44,483 nt of DNA from Pyrinomonadaceae bacterium (GCA_023717605.1 JAMQPH010000856.1:1-44483), one strand, 5' to 3'. Shown: positions 1 to 9,879, counted from the stretch's first letter. Notes: a model not told the origin generated them from the letters alone. Program-made: numbers and translations.

Positions 1-488
1 TCGAACTCAATCCTCGCCTGATCTCCTCATACAACAATCGCGGCAACGCCCGGCGGGACAAGGGTGACTTCGACGGAGCTATGGATGACCTGGATAAGGC
101 AGTCCGGCTCGATCCGCATAATGCCCTGGCTTACAACAACCGTGGTCTGGTAAGACGTGCCAAAGGAGATCTGCAAGGAGCTATTGCAGACTACGACAGA
201 GCTATCGTAAACAATCCCCTATTTGTAGAAGCGTACAGCAATCGGGGCAACGCTAGGCAGGATAGAGGAGACCTGGTCGGGAGCATCGCCGACTGCGATT
301 TGGCTATCAAGATCGATCCATTCTTCGCCAAGGCATACGGGAACCGAGGATTGGCTCGCCTGTATCAAGGCGACAAGGTCAGAGCAGAGAAAGACTTCGA
401 TCAGTGCCTAAGGCTGGACCCTAAGTTGAAACCCTTACTCGAAGAACAGATCGAGCAAGCGAAGCTCAGGCTTGCGGTCAGGCAATAA
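1..488 (+). CDS. TPR-repeat protein, 5'-truncated by the window edge
   Basis: The frame of ORF 81..488 stays open to the window start (ELNPRLISSYNNRGNARRDKGDFDGAMDDLDKAVRLDP...). Repeated YNNRG.R..G....AI.D...A...DP TPR motifs. Confidence 0.9.
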   Translation, partial: ELNPRLISSYNNRGNARRDKGDFDGAMDDLDKAVRLDPHNALAYNNRGLVRRAKGDLQGAIADYDRAIVNNPLFVEAYSNRGNARQDRGDLVGSIADCDLAIKIDPFFAKAYGNRGLARLYQGDKVRAEKDFDQCLRLDPKLKPLLEEQIEQAKLRLAVRQ

Positions 489-693
489 CATTTAGTCAAG
501 TTAGGAATTTATACACGCTTCTACCTGCGCATTTACAATACCAATTATGTCCCGCGCATGAAGCTTCACTCGCTGCCTCGATGACTACGCGGATAATCAG
601 CTCCGTATTGAGCCTGTCCTTCGCCAATACTTGATCGGACACCGTTTTCACTGAGTTTCATCATACTGCTCGCCGCGGTGTTGTCAGGTTAAG

Positions 694-828
694 GGGTACG
701 ACTTCTGGTTGAATAAGCTGAAGTCATTCGAAGAGAATTTCGCGAATGCCGAGATGGTCAAAGCGTTCATCACCTCTATCGAGTATCGACAAAGATTCGA
801 TGCCTGCCGGGGTTGTTGGGATTACTGA
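694..828 (+). pseudogene. Remnant of a DUF4214-type protein C-terminus
   Basis: Frame-1 translation GYDFWLNKLKSFEENFANAEMVKAFITSIEYRQRFD resembles the usual DUF4214 C-terminus. No start or upstream coding sequence; runs into a stop at 826-828. Confidence 0.55.
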
Positions 829-968
829 TCGCAGCTTGGGAATGTGGTTCGGGGATCTTTATTTTAGAAAACAGTTTGGTGCCTAAAGCTTTGCTGCACC
901 CTCGCTAGATACACTCGCACGTCATTGCGAAACGTCTGCGGGAGAGACCAACGCCTCGCACTTCTAAT

Positions 969-1907
969 TCATCGGCGTCTCTTTACAGATGGCGTTGTTC
1001 TGGCGTATTGCAACTCCACCTTCACCAACACAGGCACTGTGCTGCCAGCTCCAGGGCGATAGTAAAAGGTCTGGGGTGCTGGCTCATCTGCTGTTAAGGA
1101 CCGCGTGCCGTCTACTCCGGCTTCTTTTTCCTGTCTGGTCCAAGGCTTGCCGTCCCCGTTTGCCATCTCCAACCGGCCCGTTTGCGCACCCCATGATTTT
1201 TCCCATAAGGCGAGTGTTTCAGCAGAGAGTCTTTGGGCCTTGTCACTGATCGTCACATCCTGGATCGGTGTGGGTGACACCAGCACACTAACTATCTCGC
1301 CGACTTGATCGACTCGAGTTCGTTTCAAAGTGAAATAGGGCGGGCTGTCGTCCTGGGCTGGGATCTCGATTACCCGACCGGCTTTCACCGAGTTGTCGCC
1401 ACCGCGCGTTCGAGTGGTTGGAAAGATCAAATAGGGCTCGCCCTTTGAACCATCGGCATACTGCTCCTGGTCTACAACGTAAAGGTAACCTGTGCGCGCC
1501 GCCTCTATACTCACGCGGATGCGGTCGCCTTCAGACAACCTTCCACTTGATGAAACTCGTTCGGGCAGCCACTCAACCGAGTCCCGCCCGTCGTGAGTGA
1601 TAATCCTTTCGCCCGTATCCGCTGAACGAGTTGGACGCAAACGCCAAAGGGTGACGCCAATGACTGTGTCTGCTGATACCCCCGTAATCGGTACGTGAGG
1701 AGTCACAATTCGGTAGCTCCGTTTGGCTGGTTTCCTTGCTGTGGTTCGTTTGTTCCCTTGATTGATAAATGCTGTGTCCCAAAGCTGTCGGGTCGCTTCA
1801 TCTTCTTGCGGCTGCTGGGCTACAGCAGCCAGCAAACCAGCAACACAAAGAATCATCATCCACACCAAAAGAATGCGTCGTGAAATTGTTTTTCCACGGG
1901 GTCTCAT
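969..1907 (-). CDS. Exported DUF4384-like protein
   Basis: 312-aa ORF with N-terminal signal-like segment (RRILLVWMMILCVAGLLAAVAQ). GDRIRVSIEAARTGYLYVVDQEQYADG...LIFPTT resembles DUF4384 and the C-terminus of the kinase at 7055..8998. Confidence 0.75.
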   Translation of the reverse strand: MRPRGKTISRRILLVWMMILCVAGLLAAVAQQPQEDEATRQLWDTAFINQGNKRTTARKPAKRSYRIVTPHVPITGVSADTVIGVTLWRLRPTRSADTGERIITHDGRDSVEWLPERVSSSGRLSEGDRIRVSIEAARTGYLYVVDQEQYADGSKGEPYLIFPTTRTRGGDNSVKAGRVIEIPAQDDSPPYFTLKRTRVDQVGEIVSVLVSPTPIQDVTISDKAQRLSAETLALWEKSWGAQTGRLEMANGDGKPWTRQEKEAGVDGTRSLTADEPAPQTFYYRPGAGSTVPVLVKVELQYARTTPSVKRRR

Positions 1908-2021
1908 ATGGCCTCCAGATTACTCACTCAATCGGCTTTGCGCGAAACAATCATTCGACTCAGGAGCTTCTCCTATGCTACCGGCGGCAACTACAAGATC
2001 TTAAAGATCACCCAAACCACA

Positions 2022-2185
2022 GAACCGCTTGCGGTAGCCAGCGGATGCTAAGCTCAAGCCAGTTGTTAAGCTCAAGCCAGTTGTTAAGCTCAAATGAGTT
2101 GCTAACTTCAAATAAGCAATTACATTTAACAGGCTCGACGAGATGTTGATTGAGCTTAGCATCCGCTGGCTACCGCAAGCGGTTC
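2022..2185. repeat. Long inverted repeat (36-bp perfect arms) enclosing 18-bp tandem repeats
   Basis: Arm 2022-2057 gaaccgcttgcggtagccagcggatgctaagctcaa is the exact reverse complement of 2150-2185. Tandem 18-mers taagctcaagccagttgt at 2049-2066 and 2067-2084, with degenerate copies at 2085-2102 and 2103-2120. Confidence 0.9.
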
Positions 2186-2423
2186 CGTGCTTGAGTTACA
2201 CCTAATAGTCTGATTAACACCTTGCACAAAACGCTAGCCACGCCCAATCAGAACTTTTGAGGCAAAGCTGCAAACTTATCGCCAAACATTTCAGGCGAGC
2301 ACTCAATTCACATATTCGAATCGAGTAAGTTAGTGACGGAGGCAAGAACTGAATGCATGTGTTTCTGGCAGAGACTGGCGCGCTACCCCCTCCCGGTCTA
2401 TGCGCTGACTCGTGTCTGTTGTC

Positions 2424-2909
2424 TCAACGCTTAGGCTCTAGAACGATCTCGCGAGCCAGCCGGTCAGCCAGGACTTCTCGAATTTCAAGCCGCTGGCGGT
2501 AGCCTTGCCTTTGCTTTTCGTCGTCCCCGATCACCGTTTGCAGTAAGGCATCAGCCTTGTCAAGATTCTTCTCGTAGGTTGCCAGGTCTTTGTACTCGGT
2601 CATGAGCATTAGGTTCCAGTCGGTTGAGCCGTGGGCTTCCGTTTGCAAAACCTTGTACGAGATGACTTGCCCGTCTTTTTTCAACGCTTCTTGCTCACGC
2701 TTCCAATCGCCGGCGATGTAATTCAGGTAAGCCGTGTCCATTCCCGGCTTCATTCGGATGAATCCGATGCTCCAAATCGTGCCGTTGCGATAAGGCCGAT
2801 TGACTTGCGCAAATGCGACGACACTCAGAGTCAGCACAAGCGCAACGAGGGAACCAACGGTTATGCGATTAAGTTTCATAAACTCTCCTCTTTCAATAGT
2901 GGAGCACAA
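2424..2909 (-). CDS. Secreted small protein, possibly dimeric alpha/beta-barrel (NIPSNAP/ABM-like)
   Basis: 161-aa ORF, signal-like N-terminus (LVALVLTLSVVAFAQ), WSIGFIRMKPGMDTAYLNYI.GDW pattern; likely internal start at MKLNRI. Confidence 0.6.
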   Translation of the reverse strand: MCSTIERGEFMKLNRITVGSLVALVLTLSVVAFAQVNRPYRNGTIWSIGFIRMKPGMDTAYLNYIAGDWKREQEALKKDGQVISYKVLQTEAHGSTDWNLMLMTEYKDLATYEKNLDKADALLQTVIGDDEKQRQGYRQRLEIREVLADRLAREIVLEPKR

Positions 2910-3178
2910 AAGCTAAAGGGCTTTGTTTGAACTGGCGCCGCGCTCGAGTCAAGCGTCAGTCGGCCCATCGGGGAGTGCAGTTCCTGAGGCATCCCCCGGG
3001 TTTTCATTGAAGGACTGCATCTTTTAGGTCCGAAAGCGATGCATTTAGGTGATTTCTGCCTCCACATAGATAAACCGCAAAGCGTTACCAATTCCCCTCA
3101 CCATTTCTTTGGCTATTTTCTAGCGTCGTCTGTGGCGCTTGAAACAAAGGCATACTAAAAGCCCCGTAGGGCCCAAAT

Positions 3179-3313
3179 GTTTATAGACCACGGCACCAAA
3201 GTAATCTTCGAAGCTCCAGCGGAGCGAGATGTCTTGTCTTCGTAGCAGACTCCGAACGGACATTTCGCTCCGCTGGAGCTCGAGCAATCTCACTGCGCCC
3301 ACGTTCTATAAAC
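3179..3313. repeat. Imperfect inverted repeat / REP-like palindromic element
   Basis: 3212-3233 agctccagcggagcgagatgtc pairs with 3259-3280 gacatttcgctccgctggagct (21/22). Outer gtttataga (3179-3187) pairs with tctataaac (3305-3313). Confidence 0.8.
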
Positions 3314-3374
3314 GCATTTCACCCTTACCGGGTGAAGAATCGCTGACCGCCGCTAGCACCATTGCCATTGAGAG

Positions 3375-6300
3375 TCACCTCCACTCGCCCTGCATCGTAA
3401 ACGCAGCCCAGTAGTAAGGCGAACGCCATTGCTTCTGCTTCCACATCTCGGCTTGCGCGGCTCTCAACGCAGCCGCAGGACGCGCGCCCTCCTTCAGCAT
3501 CTTCTCGTAGAACTTCGCCATCAGGTCGGCGGTCGCCTTGTCGTTCACATTCCATAAGCTCACTACCACACGCGCTGCCCCGGCATACATAAAGCCGCGG
3601 GTCAAGCCAACCAACCCTTCGCCTTTGATCTCTTTGCCGAGTCCGGTTTGACAGGCGCTTAGGACCACCAATTCGGCCGGGAGCTTCAAGTTAAAGATAT
3701 CGTTGGCTCGCAAGAAACCGTCTTGCGGTTTGCCCTGGTCATCCACCGTTGAAAGCACCAGCGATGAGAGCCCCGGCCTTTCGCTATCCAGCACACCGTG
3801 CGTCGCGAAATGCACATAGCGATATTGCCCGAGTTCGGGCCTTAGCACAGTGTCACGGTTTGCCTGGAAATCCATTGCGCTAAGGCTTGAACTCGCCGGC
3901 ACAAGGGCGAGCAGTCTGGTCGCTTCCAGTCGCGTGAACGGCAAACGGGGAATTACGAGTCTGCGCGTCGTTGTGCCTGACTTGTCATCAGCTTTTTCAG
4001 CGAGGTGTTCAATGCTGCGGGCGTCGTTGAAGGCGATGGTTTGCGCTTGCGCCTTGTCGTTGGGCTCGGTCGCAGGTGTGGTGAAGCGTACATCGCTGCG
4101 ATCAAAGACGGGATCGGCGATCACGGCCAGCATCTTTGGCGCGGGCTGTCGGCCAGCCAGTTCCGCGCGTTGAATCGCCAGCACTGAGGCCGAGGGCAGG
4201 CTTACGAGTTCGTGGTTGACGATTAGTGGTTGTCCGAAGCCCGTGGTTCGTGTTCCATTGTTTTTTGCAACCGACAACTGACCACTGACTACTGACGGAT
4301 CGGGCAGCATTGCGAAGGGAATGTATTGCAATGCACCGTCAGCTACAATCACGAGCCGTTTGGTGCCGAGTTGAGCTGCGACTGGTGCGAGCAATGTCTG
4401 GCTCAGTTGCTGTGCGGCCCCAGGCAGTTTGGCTTCGGCTTCGGTGATTCTCTCACGTCGCCGCAAAGCCGTCTCACCTCGTTTGTTTACGCTGCGTGCT
4501 GTCAGTAGTTCGTAAACCTGCAAGGCGCTCTGTTTGATTTGCTCTTCCTTCGGCAGTTCGTAGCTAGCAAGCGAATCTCTGGTGATGGCCCAGAGATAGC
4601 TGCGATGCTCGCCGAGCGCATATTCCAGCAGCAATGTGTCGGCGTCGAGTTGCGCTTGAATCTCTTTGAGCTTGAGCGGCTGCGGTTGGGTCAACGCGGC
4701 GTAATGAGGACTGTTCTTGCGGATGGCGGCTTGGGCCCGTTCAAGATCGGTTTCAAGCTGGCTGACTTCCCGTTTTAGTGAGTCGGCCTGCTCCGGCGTG
4801 CCGGCGCGTGCCTGTGCCTTGTCGTTGAGTTGTTTGGCGAGCGAGCGCTCGCGTTCGATGAGCGCGGAGTCTACGCCTTGACGTAAATCTGCGCCGGCCT
4901 CGGTGAGCAAGTCCAGCAGACTGCGAGCGCGTTGGCGTTCGCTCACTTCGACAGCAAGCGCGTCGAGCCCTTTGGATGGATCTAACTTGTGCTGACGCAT
5001 CAGGATGTCCGTGTAAAGCTGGTAAGAGCCTTGCACGGAGGCGAGCAGCGTTGCGCGGGATACCGGGCTGATGATTTCAGATCTTACCGACTCCGCAACC
5101 CGCAGGCCCTCTTCGATGTGGGAGCGCGCCTGCGCCAGGTTGCCGAGTTCACTGTCTGTGCGGGCGAGATTCGAAAGAGCTTGTAACTCGTACTGCGGAT
5201 TCTTCACTTCGCGGGAGATCGCCAGCGCTTGCTCGGAGTATTTAGCCGCCTTCTCGTACTGCTTTAGCGACCGGTAGATCTCACCCAAACTGTTCAGCGC
5301 GGCTCCTTCCTGCGGCCGGCGTTTTATATCGCGGTAAATCACAAGGGCCTGCTCGTAGTGTTCAATCGCCTTCTCAGTGACGCCCTGCTTATCGTATGCG
5401 GAGCCGAGCGCGCTGAGGGTGTAGCCTTCTACCATCCGGTCTCTCACTTCGCGGTTGATCGCCAACGCCTGTTCGAGGTATTCAATCGCCTTATCAGGAC
5501 GGCCCATCGCTTCGTAGGTCCTACCCAAACTATTGAGAGTCCGTCCTTCCATGAACCGAGCCTTTGTCTCGCGACTTATCGCCAGCGCCTGCTCGCTGTA
5601 TTCAATCGCTTTCTCAATGCGGCCCAGGGAGGCATAGGCCACGCCGAGATTCATGAGCGTGAATCCTTCGCCCTCGCGATCCTTTAATTCACGTTTGATC
5701 GCCAGGGCCTGCTCGTAATATTCAATAACCTTCTCAAACCGGCTCAGCGAGATGTGGACCATACCCAGACCGTCGAGCGCTGCCCCTTCTCGCCCCCGAT
5801 TTTTCATCTCACGGACAATCGCAAGGGACTGTTCGAAGCTTGTAATAGCCTCCTCGGAGCGGCTCGCCCCCATGTAAGCCCATCCCAGATCGTGGAGCGT
5901 ACTCGCTTCGCCCGCACGATCCTTCAGCTCGCGTTTTATCGCCAGCGCCTGTTCGTAATATTCAATAGCCTTTTGGGCGCGGCGCAACGTGTTGTAGGCA
6001 ACGCCCAAGTTGTTCAGTATGCCTCCTTCGCTCGCCCGATCGTTTACTTCGCGGTTGATCGCCAGGGCCTGCTCGTAGTAGGCAATCGACTTCTCATACT
6101 GGCGCGTCTGGTAGCAGACATCGCCCAAACTGTTAATAATCTGCCATTCCCGCGCGCGCAGTTTGAACTCGCGTGTAACGGCTAACGCCTGCTCATAGAA
6201 ACTAGTTGCTTTTTCAGGCTGGCTCAGAGCTTCGTGCGCCGAGCCGATAGAGTGAAGCGAATACGCGATCCAGGACGGCTCCTCAAGTTCACGCCAGGTC

Positions 6301-6806
6301 GGCAGCGCCTGCTCCAATTTTCCAAGTGTCTCCGTCGTCTTGGTTTCCTGGTCCTGGAGCTTTCTGGCTTCCAGGAGCAGCCCTTCCGCCGCGAGTCGTT
6401 TGCGGTCCTGCGCCGTAGCCACTGCCTGGACCGTGATCTCAAGCCGGTATAACCCGCGCAGAGACAACGCCGCGCTACCCCGCACGGTCAAGCGATACCT
6501 GCCTGCCGCTGCCGCTTCCAACGAGAGCGACTCCTGTTCGCCTACGCCAGTCAGATCCATCTCGACCAGTTCGTTGCCGTTGGGGGCGGTCAGGATCAGC
6601 CCAAGGTCCATCGCCCGCTGCTCCAGGCGGAAGCGGCCGAACTGCCCCGCTGCAAGCTGGATTTGATAGGTGTGTACCTCACCACCGACGATCTCGCGCT
6701 CGACGGGCTGGCCGGGAACAAGCGTTATCGGCTCCGGTCCGACCTGCGCCGAAACGCTCAGGAACTGAATGCACATCACAACCAAAAGGGTGAAAGTCTT
6801 GCTCAT
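3375..6806 (-). CDS. TPR-CHAT domain protein
   Basis: 1143 aa: signal-like N-terminus, beta-sandwich-like region, about ten TPR units of the form GxxLNxLGxxYxxxGxxEKAIEYYEQALAIxRE, C-terminal CHAT-type region with YVHFATHGVLD and VVLSACQTGLG (candidate His/Cys dyad). Confidence 0.93.
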   Translation of the reverse strand: MSKTFTLLVVMCIQFLSVSAQVGPEPITLVPGQPVEREIVGGEVHTYQIQLAAGQFGRFRLEQRAMDLGLILTAPNGNELVEMDLTGVGEQESLSLEAAAAGRYRLTVRGSAALSLRGLYRLEITVQAVATAQDRKRLAAEGLLLEARKLQDQETKTTETLGKLEQALPTWRELEEPSWIAYSLHSIGSAHEALSQPEKATSFYEQALAVTREFKLRAREWQIINSLGDVCYQTRQYEKSIAYYEQALAINREVNDRASEGGILNNLGVAYNTLRRAQKAIEYYEQALAIKRELKDRAGEASTLHDLGWAYMGASRSEEAITSFEQSLAIVREMKNRGREGAALDGLGMVHISLSRFEKVIEYYEQALAIKRELKDREGEGFTLMNLGVAYASLGRIEKAIEYSEQALAISRETKARFMEGRTLNSLGRTYEAMGRPDKAIEYLEQALAINREVRDRMVEGYTLSALGSAYDKQGVTEKAIEHYEQALVIYRDIKRRPQEGAALNSLGEIYRSLKQYEKAAKYSEQALAISREVKNPQYELQALSNLARTDSELGNLAQARSHIEEGLRVAESVRSEIISPVSRATLLASVQGSYQLYTDILMRQHKLDPSKGLDALAVEVSERQRARSLLDLLTEAGADLRQGVDSALIERERSLAKQLNDKAQARAGTPEQADSLKREVSQLETDLERAQAAIRKNSPHYAALTQPQPLKLKEIQAQLDADTLLLEYALGEHRSYLWAITRDSLASYELPKEEQIKQSALQVYELLTARSVNKRGETALRRRERITEAEAKLPGAAQQLSQTLLAPVAAQLGTKRLVIVADGALQYIPFAMLPDPSVVSGQLSVAKNNGTRTTGFGQPLIVNHELVSLPSASVLAIQRAELAGRQPAPKMLAVIADPVFDRSDVRFTTPATEPNDKAQAQTIAFNDARSIEHLAEKADDKSGTTTRRLVIPRLPFTRLEATRLLALVPASSSLSAMDFQANRDTVLRPELGQYRYVHFATHGVLDSERPGLSSLVLSTVDDQGKPQDGFLRANDIFNLKLPAELVVLSACQTGLGKEIKGEGLVGLTRGFMYAGAARVVVSLWNVNDKATADLMAKFYEKMLKEGARPAAALRAAQAEMWKQKQWRSPYYWAAFTMQGEWR

Positions 6807-7054
6807 CGGTATCTCTCCTTCAGTTCCAGGCCGTCGATCCAGGGCGATGGCAATTGAAGAGGCAGGGCTTCATTTCTTTGGGTCGACTCTAATACCGAAA
6901 TGTAGAGCCCGATCCCCTCATGAATCACGAAAAAAGGCGTGAATCCACATTTCGAATTCTACTTGGCTACCTTAGGAAGGAATGTTTCAGAGGCCGCGTT
7001 CTGTCGGGTCTCCCGCTGGGGCGGTTGTTCCGGACCCGACTGTTACGGGCTCAC

Positions 7055-8998
7055 TTAATGGTGTTCCAGCTTGATGACGTGAACCAGTATCTCACCATTC
7101 GCCGTCACGAGGGTATCTTTCTTCTCTTCATCTCTTTTGACCGAAACGCTGGGCGTCGAGTGAGCTTTCAGAAATTCATTAACTCCCGTCCTCAGTCCGG
7201 GGCTACTGATGACTCCGCGGTCTTTGGAGTTAGCAAAACCTTTGACGGCCTCCATCTCAGGCACATCCTTTTTAGCCCAGACGACCCAGATCTTCTCCGT
7301 GCCCTGCTGCTCATCGAATTGAAACCAGCTTTGCTGAGGAATTTGAATTGGCTGACTCTCAGTCAAGAGCGCCGAGCCGTTGTTGGCCGTCTCAGATGGA
7401 AAGAGCACGTTGAACGTCGGAGTTTGATCGGCTCCAGCAGGGCCCTCGTTCAGCAAATAGAGCCGCCCGCTCTGTGAACTGGTGATGTTCAATCGAATCC
7501 TATAATCCTTCTCAAAGTTAATGTCGTCTCTGAGCCGGAATGGGTCCTGGTAGGGTTTCCCATCGCGATACTTCTGCACGGTTATCCAGTAGCTCAAGGT
7601 GCGTTCCACAGCCGTTGCTGGAGTGGATATGGCCGGCGTGGACCCGCCGCGTCGCCACATCACCGCAACGATCGCTAAAACTGCAAGCAGGACGATCAAC
7701 ACCACAACCATCAAGGCGCGTCTGTTGCGACTTCCTGATCTCTGAGCGGGCCGGTCGGCGGTTGCAACCACTGCTTTTTGATCTGTTACCGCTTCTTGAT
7801 CTGTTACCACCGCTTCGCTAGCCGCGGGTGTGGTCACAGGTTCCAGGCTTGTGCGAGGAGGTCCCGACCTCTCGAGTTTTAGTGCGAATGACAGCTCTTC
7901 CTTAAAGCTCTTAAGATCGATCAACAAGTCTTTGATCGTCTGATAGCGCTCCTCTCTATTCTTGCGCAGCGTTTTGCTTATTATTCTTTGAAACTCGACG
8001 GGAACTTCTGGTGCACACTCATCCAGCGACACGGGATCCTTCTCAAGAATTGACACCAGCGTGTCAATGTCTGTTGGGCCCGCGAACGCCTTCCTACCTG
8101 CTGCCATTTCGTAAATTACGACGCCAAGACTAAATACATCAGTTCTTGAGTCCAGCACCTGGCATCGCGCCTGCTCGGGTGACATGTAATGGACTGTTCC
8201 CATTAGAGTCCCCGGCTTGGTGCCGGCCTTTACCATCGTGTCTATCTCGGAATCGGCTGAAGTCGGCTGCGATTGGCGAGACTTCTCGGTCAGCTTGGCC
8301 AGCCCGAAATCGAGAACTTTCACATACCCGTCCGGTCGCAACATGATGTTTTCAGGCTTGACGTCGCGATGGATAATTCCGGCGGCATGCGCGGCCTGCA
8401 AGGCGCTGGCTGCCTGAATTGACACGTCGAGAATATCCGGCAATTCCATTCTCGTGTGCGCCATACGATGCTTGAGTGTGTGCCCGTCAATGAACTCGGT
8501 AGCGATGAAGTGTGCGCCTTCCGTTTGACCGATCTCATGGATCGTTATGATGTTCGGGTGATTGAGGGAGGAAGCGGCCCTGGCTTCCTGGATAAAACGG
8601 CGGAGACGATCTTTGTGATTGGTGAACTCCGCGGGCAGCAACTTCAGTGCGACTTTGCGATCGAGTTTCGTGTCACTGGCCAGATAGACCTCACCCATTC
8701 CGCCTTTACCGAGGAGTGCGGTGATCTGATAGTGTCCCACGACCTGCCCCGGTACGAGCGCCGGCTGCCGGCCTGCGATGATTTCTGCGGCGGCCTCATA
8801 AGCAGGCGAATCGATAGGACTGTCGGGCCCTTCATGAGCGGCAATGAGAGACTCTACCGCGGCCGCCAGTTCCGGATGTGAGATTCGAGCCCGCGCCATG
8901 AAATCAGCGCGCTCGTCCGGTTCGAGGCCGACGGCTTCGTGAAAGAGCTCCTCTAATTGCTGCATGCTCTCTGGAGTTTCCATGTCCCTAGGCGGCAA
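7055..8998 (-). CDS. Serine/threonine protein kinase with TM segment and DUF4384-like C-terminal domain
   Basis: Kinase motifs GKGGMGEVYLA, VALK, IIHRDVKPENIML, DFGLAK, GTVHYMSPEQ; TM RRALMVVVLIVLLAVLAIVAVMW; DUF4384-like tail. Confidence 0.95.
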   Translation of the reverse strand: MPPRDMETPESMQQLEELFHEAVGLEPDERADFMARARISHPELAAAVESLIAAHEGPDSPIDSPAYEAAAEIIAGRQPALVPGQVVGHYQITALLGKGGMGEVYLASDTKLDRKVALKLLPAEFTNHKDRLRRFIQEARAASSLNHPNIITIHEIGQTEGAHFIATEFIDGHTLKHRMAHTRMELPDILDVSIQAASALQAAHAAGIIHRDVKPENIMLRPDGYVKVLDFGLAKLTEKSRQSQPTSADSEIDTMVKAGTKPGTLMGTVHYMSPEQARCQVLDSRTDVFSLGVVIYEMAAGRKAFAGPTDIDTLVSILEKDPVSLDECAPEVPVEFQRIISKTLRKNREERYQTIKDLLIDLKSFKEELSFALKLERSGPPRTSLEPVTTPAASEAVVTDQEAVTDQKAVVATADRPAQRSGSRNRRALMVVVLIVLLAVLAIVAVMWRRGGSTPAISTPATAVERTLSYWITVQKYRDGKPYQDPFRLRDDINFEKDYRIRLNITSSQSGRLYLLNEGPAGADQTPTFNVLFPSETANNGSALLTESQPIQIPQQSWFQFDEQQGTEKIWVVWAKKDVPEMEAVKGFANSKDRGVISSPGLRTGVNEFLKAHSTPSVSVKRDEEKKDTLVTANGEILVHVIKLEHH

Positions 8999-9611
8999 GC
9001 TCGCGTCGCAACCATGCTCGAGCGAAGCTCCAGTAACGTTCCGTCGTGGCGTTTGACAGGCTCATTACCTCCGCCGTCTCCTCGATGGTCAAACCACCGA
9101 AGAAGCGCAGTTCGATAACCCGGCTGTGTTGGGGATTCGTCGCGGCCAGGTCCTTCAAAGCGTCGTCGAGTGCTACCAAATCTACCTCAGGTTTTTGACC
9201 GAAGCGCTCAGCCTGGCTCAGGGAGATACGCAATTGCTGACCGCCGCGTTTTGCCGCCTGGCGCCTGCGCGCGTGGTCAACCAGAATGTCGCGCATAACC
9301 TTCGCCGCCAGGCCAAAGAATTGCGCACGATGTTGCATTGAGGCACCCTTCTGGTCGGCTAGTCGGACATAAGCCTCATGAACCAAAGCGGTGGCCTGAA
9401 GTGTATTTGACCCGGATCTGCGACGAAGATAACTGGCAGCCAGCCTACGGAGCTCGTCATAGACGAGCGGAATTAGCTCATCAAGTGCAGTCTTGTCGCC
9501 CCCGCCCCATTTCAGCAGCAGTGCAGTAACGCTCTGATCCGGACGTCTTGCGAAGTTAGTCATACTGAATCTGGAGAAGCTACGGAACGTAACAACGTGT
9601 TGGACCATCAA
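8988..9611 (-). CDS. ECF-type RNA polymerase sigma-70 family factor
   Basis: 207 aa; YDELRRLAASYLRRR, LQATALVHEAYVRL, HARRRQAAKRGG, RVIELRFFGGLTIEETAEVMSLSNATTERYWSFARAWL match the Sig-70_X6/ECF pattern. Overlaps the kinase start by 11 bp. Confidence 0.93.
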   Translation of the reverse strand: MMVQHVVTFRSFSRFSMTNFARRPDQSVTALLLKWGGGDKTALDELIPLVYDELRRLAASYLRRRSGSNTLQATALVHEAYVRLADQKGASMQHRAQFFGLAAKVMRDILVDHARRRQAAKRGGQQLRISLSQAERFGQKPEVDLVALDDALKDLAATNPQHSRVIELRFFGGLTIEETAEVMSLSNATTERYWSFARAWLRRELAA

Positions 9612-9742
9612 CTCGCTCGGCGCGAGAGATTCTAAGAAGTCGTATTATTGCATGAGAAAGCCCTAAATTTGGGGCATCCGCTCAACTACTTTAGCTTGTT
9701 GGGACATTTGCGGGACAAGACTCTCATCCCTGGCTCTTTATC

Positions 9743-9879
9743 AAAACGCGGTAATTAAACACATTCTCAGCCGAACTATTAGAAACGCGCTTAGTCGCCC
9801 GGGACCAACAATGGATCCCTCGCCGGGTTCTCAAAATGATTGAACTCTCACGTCCAGCAAAGTATAGTTACCGCGTTTT
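9743..9879. promoter_or_regulatory. Spaced 12-bp inverted repeat between divergent sigma factor and aroDE-like genes
   Basis: aaaacgcggtaa (9743-9754) and ttaccgcgtttt (9868-9879) are exact reverse complements. Confidence 0.4.

Noticed and set aside
2049-2120. Possible short CRISPR-like array (18-bp repeats)
   Set aside because: Units are directly adjacent with no spacers, too short, and lie within a larger inverted repeat; no cas genes nearby.
1769-2149. Plus-strand ORF with SSSQLLSSSQLL repeats
   Set aside because: Repeat is a by-product of the 18-bp tandem DNA repeat; the ORF is antisense to the DUF4384-like gene start and has no recognisable domain.
5358-6185. Plus-strand repetitive ORFs (5358..5687, 5754..6185) opposite the TPR-CHAT gene
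   Set aside because: Shadow ORFs created by the roughly 120-bp TPR-coding periodicity on the minus strand.
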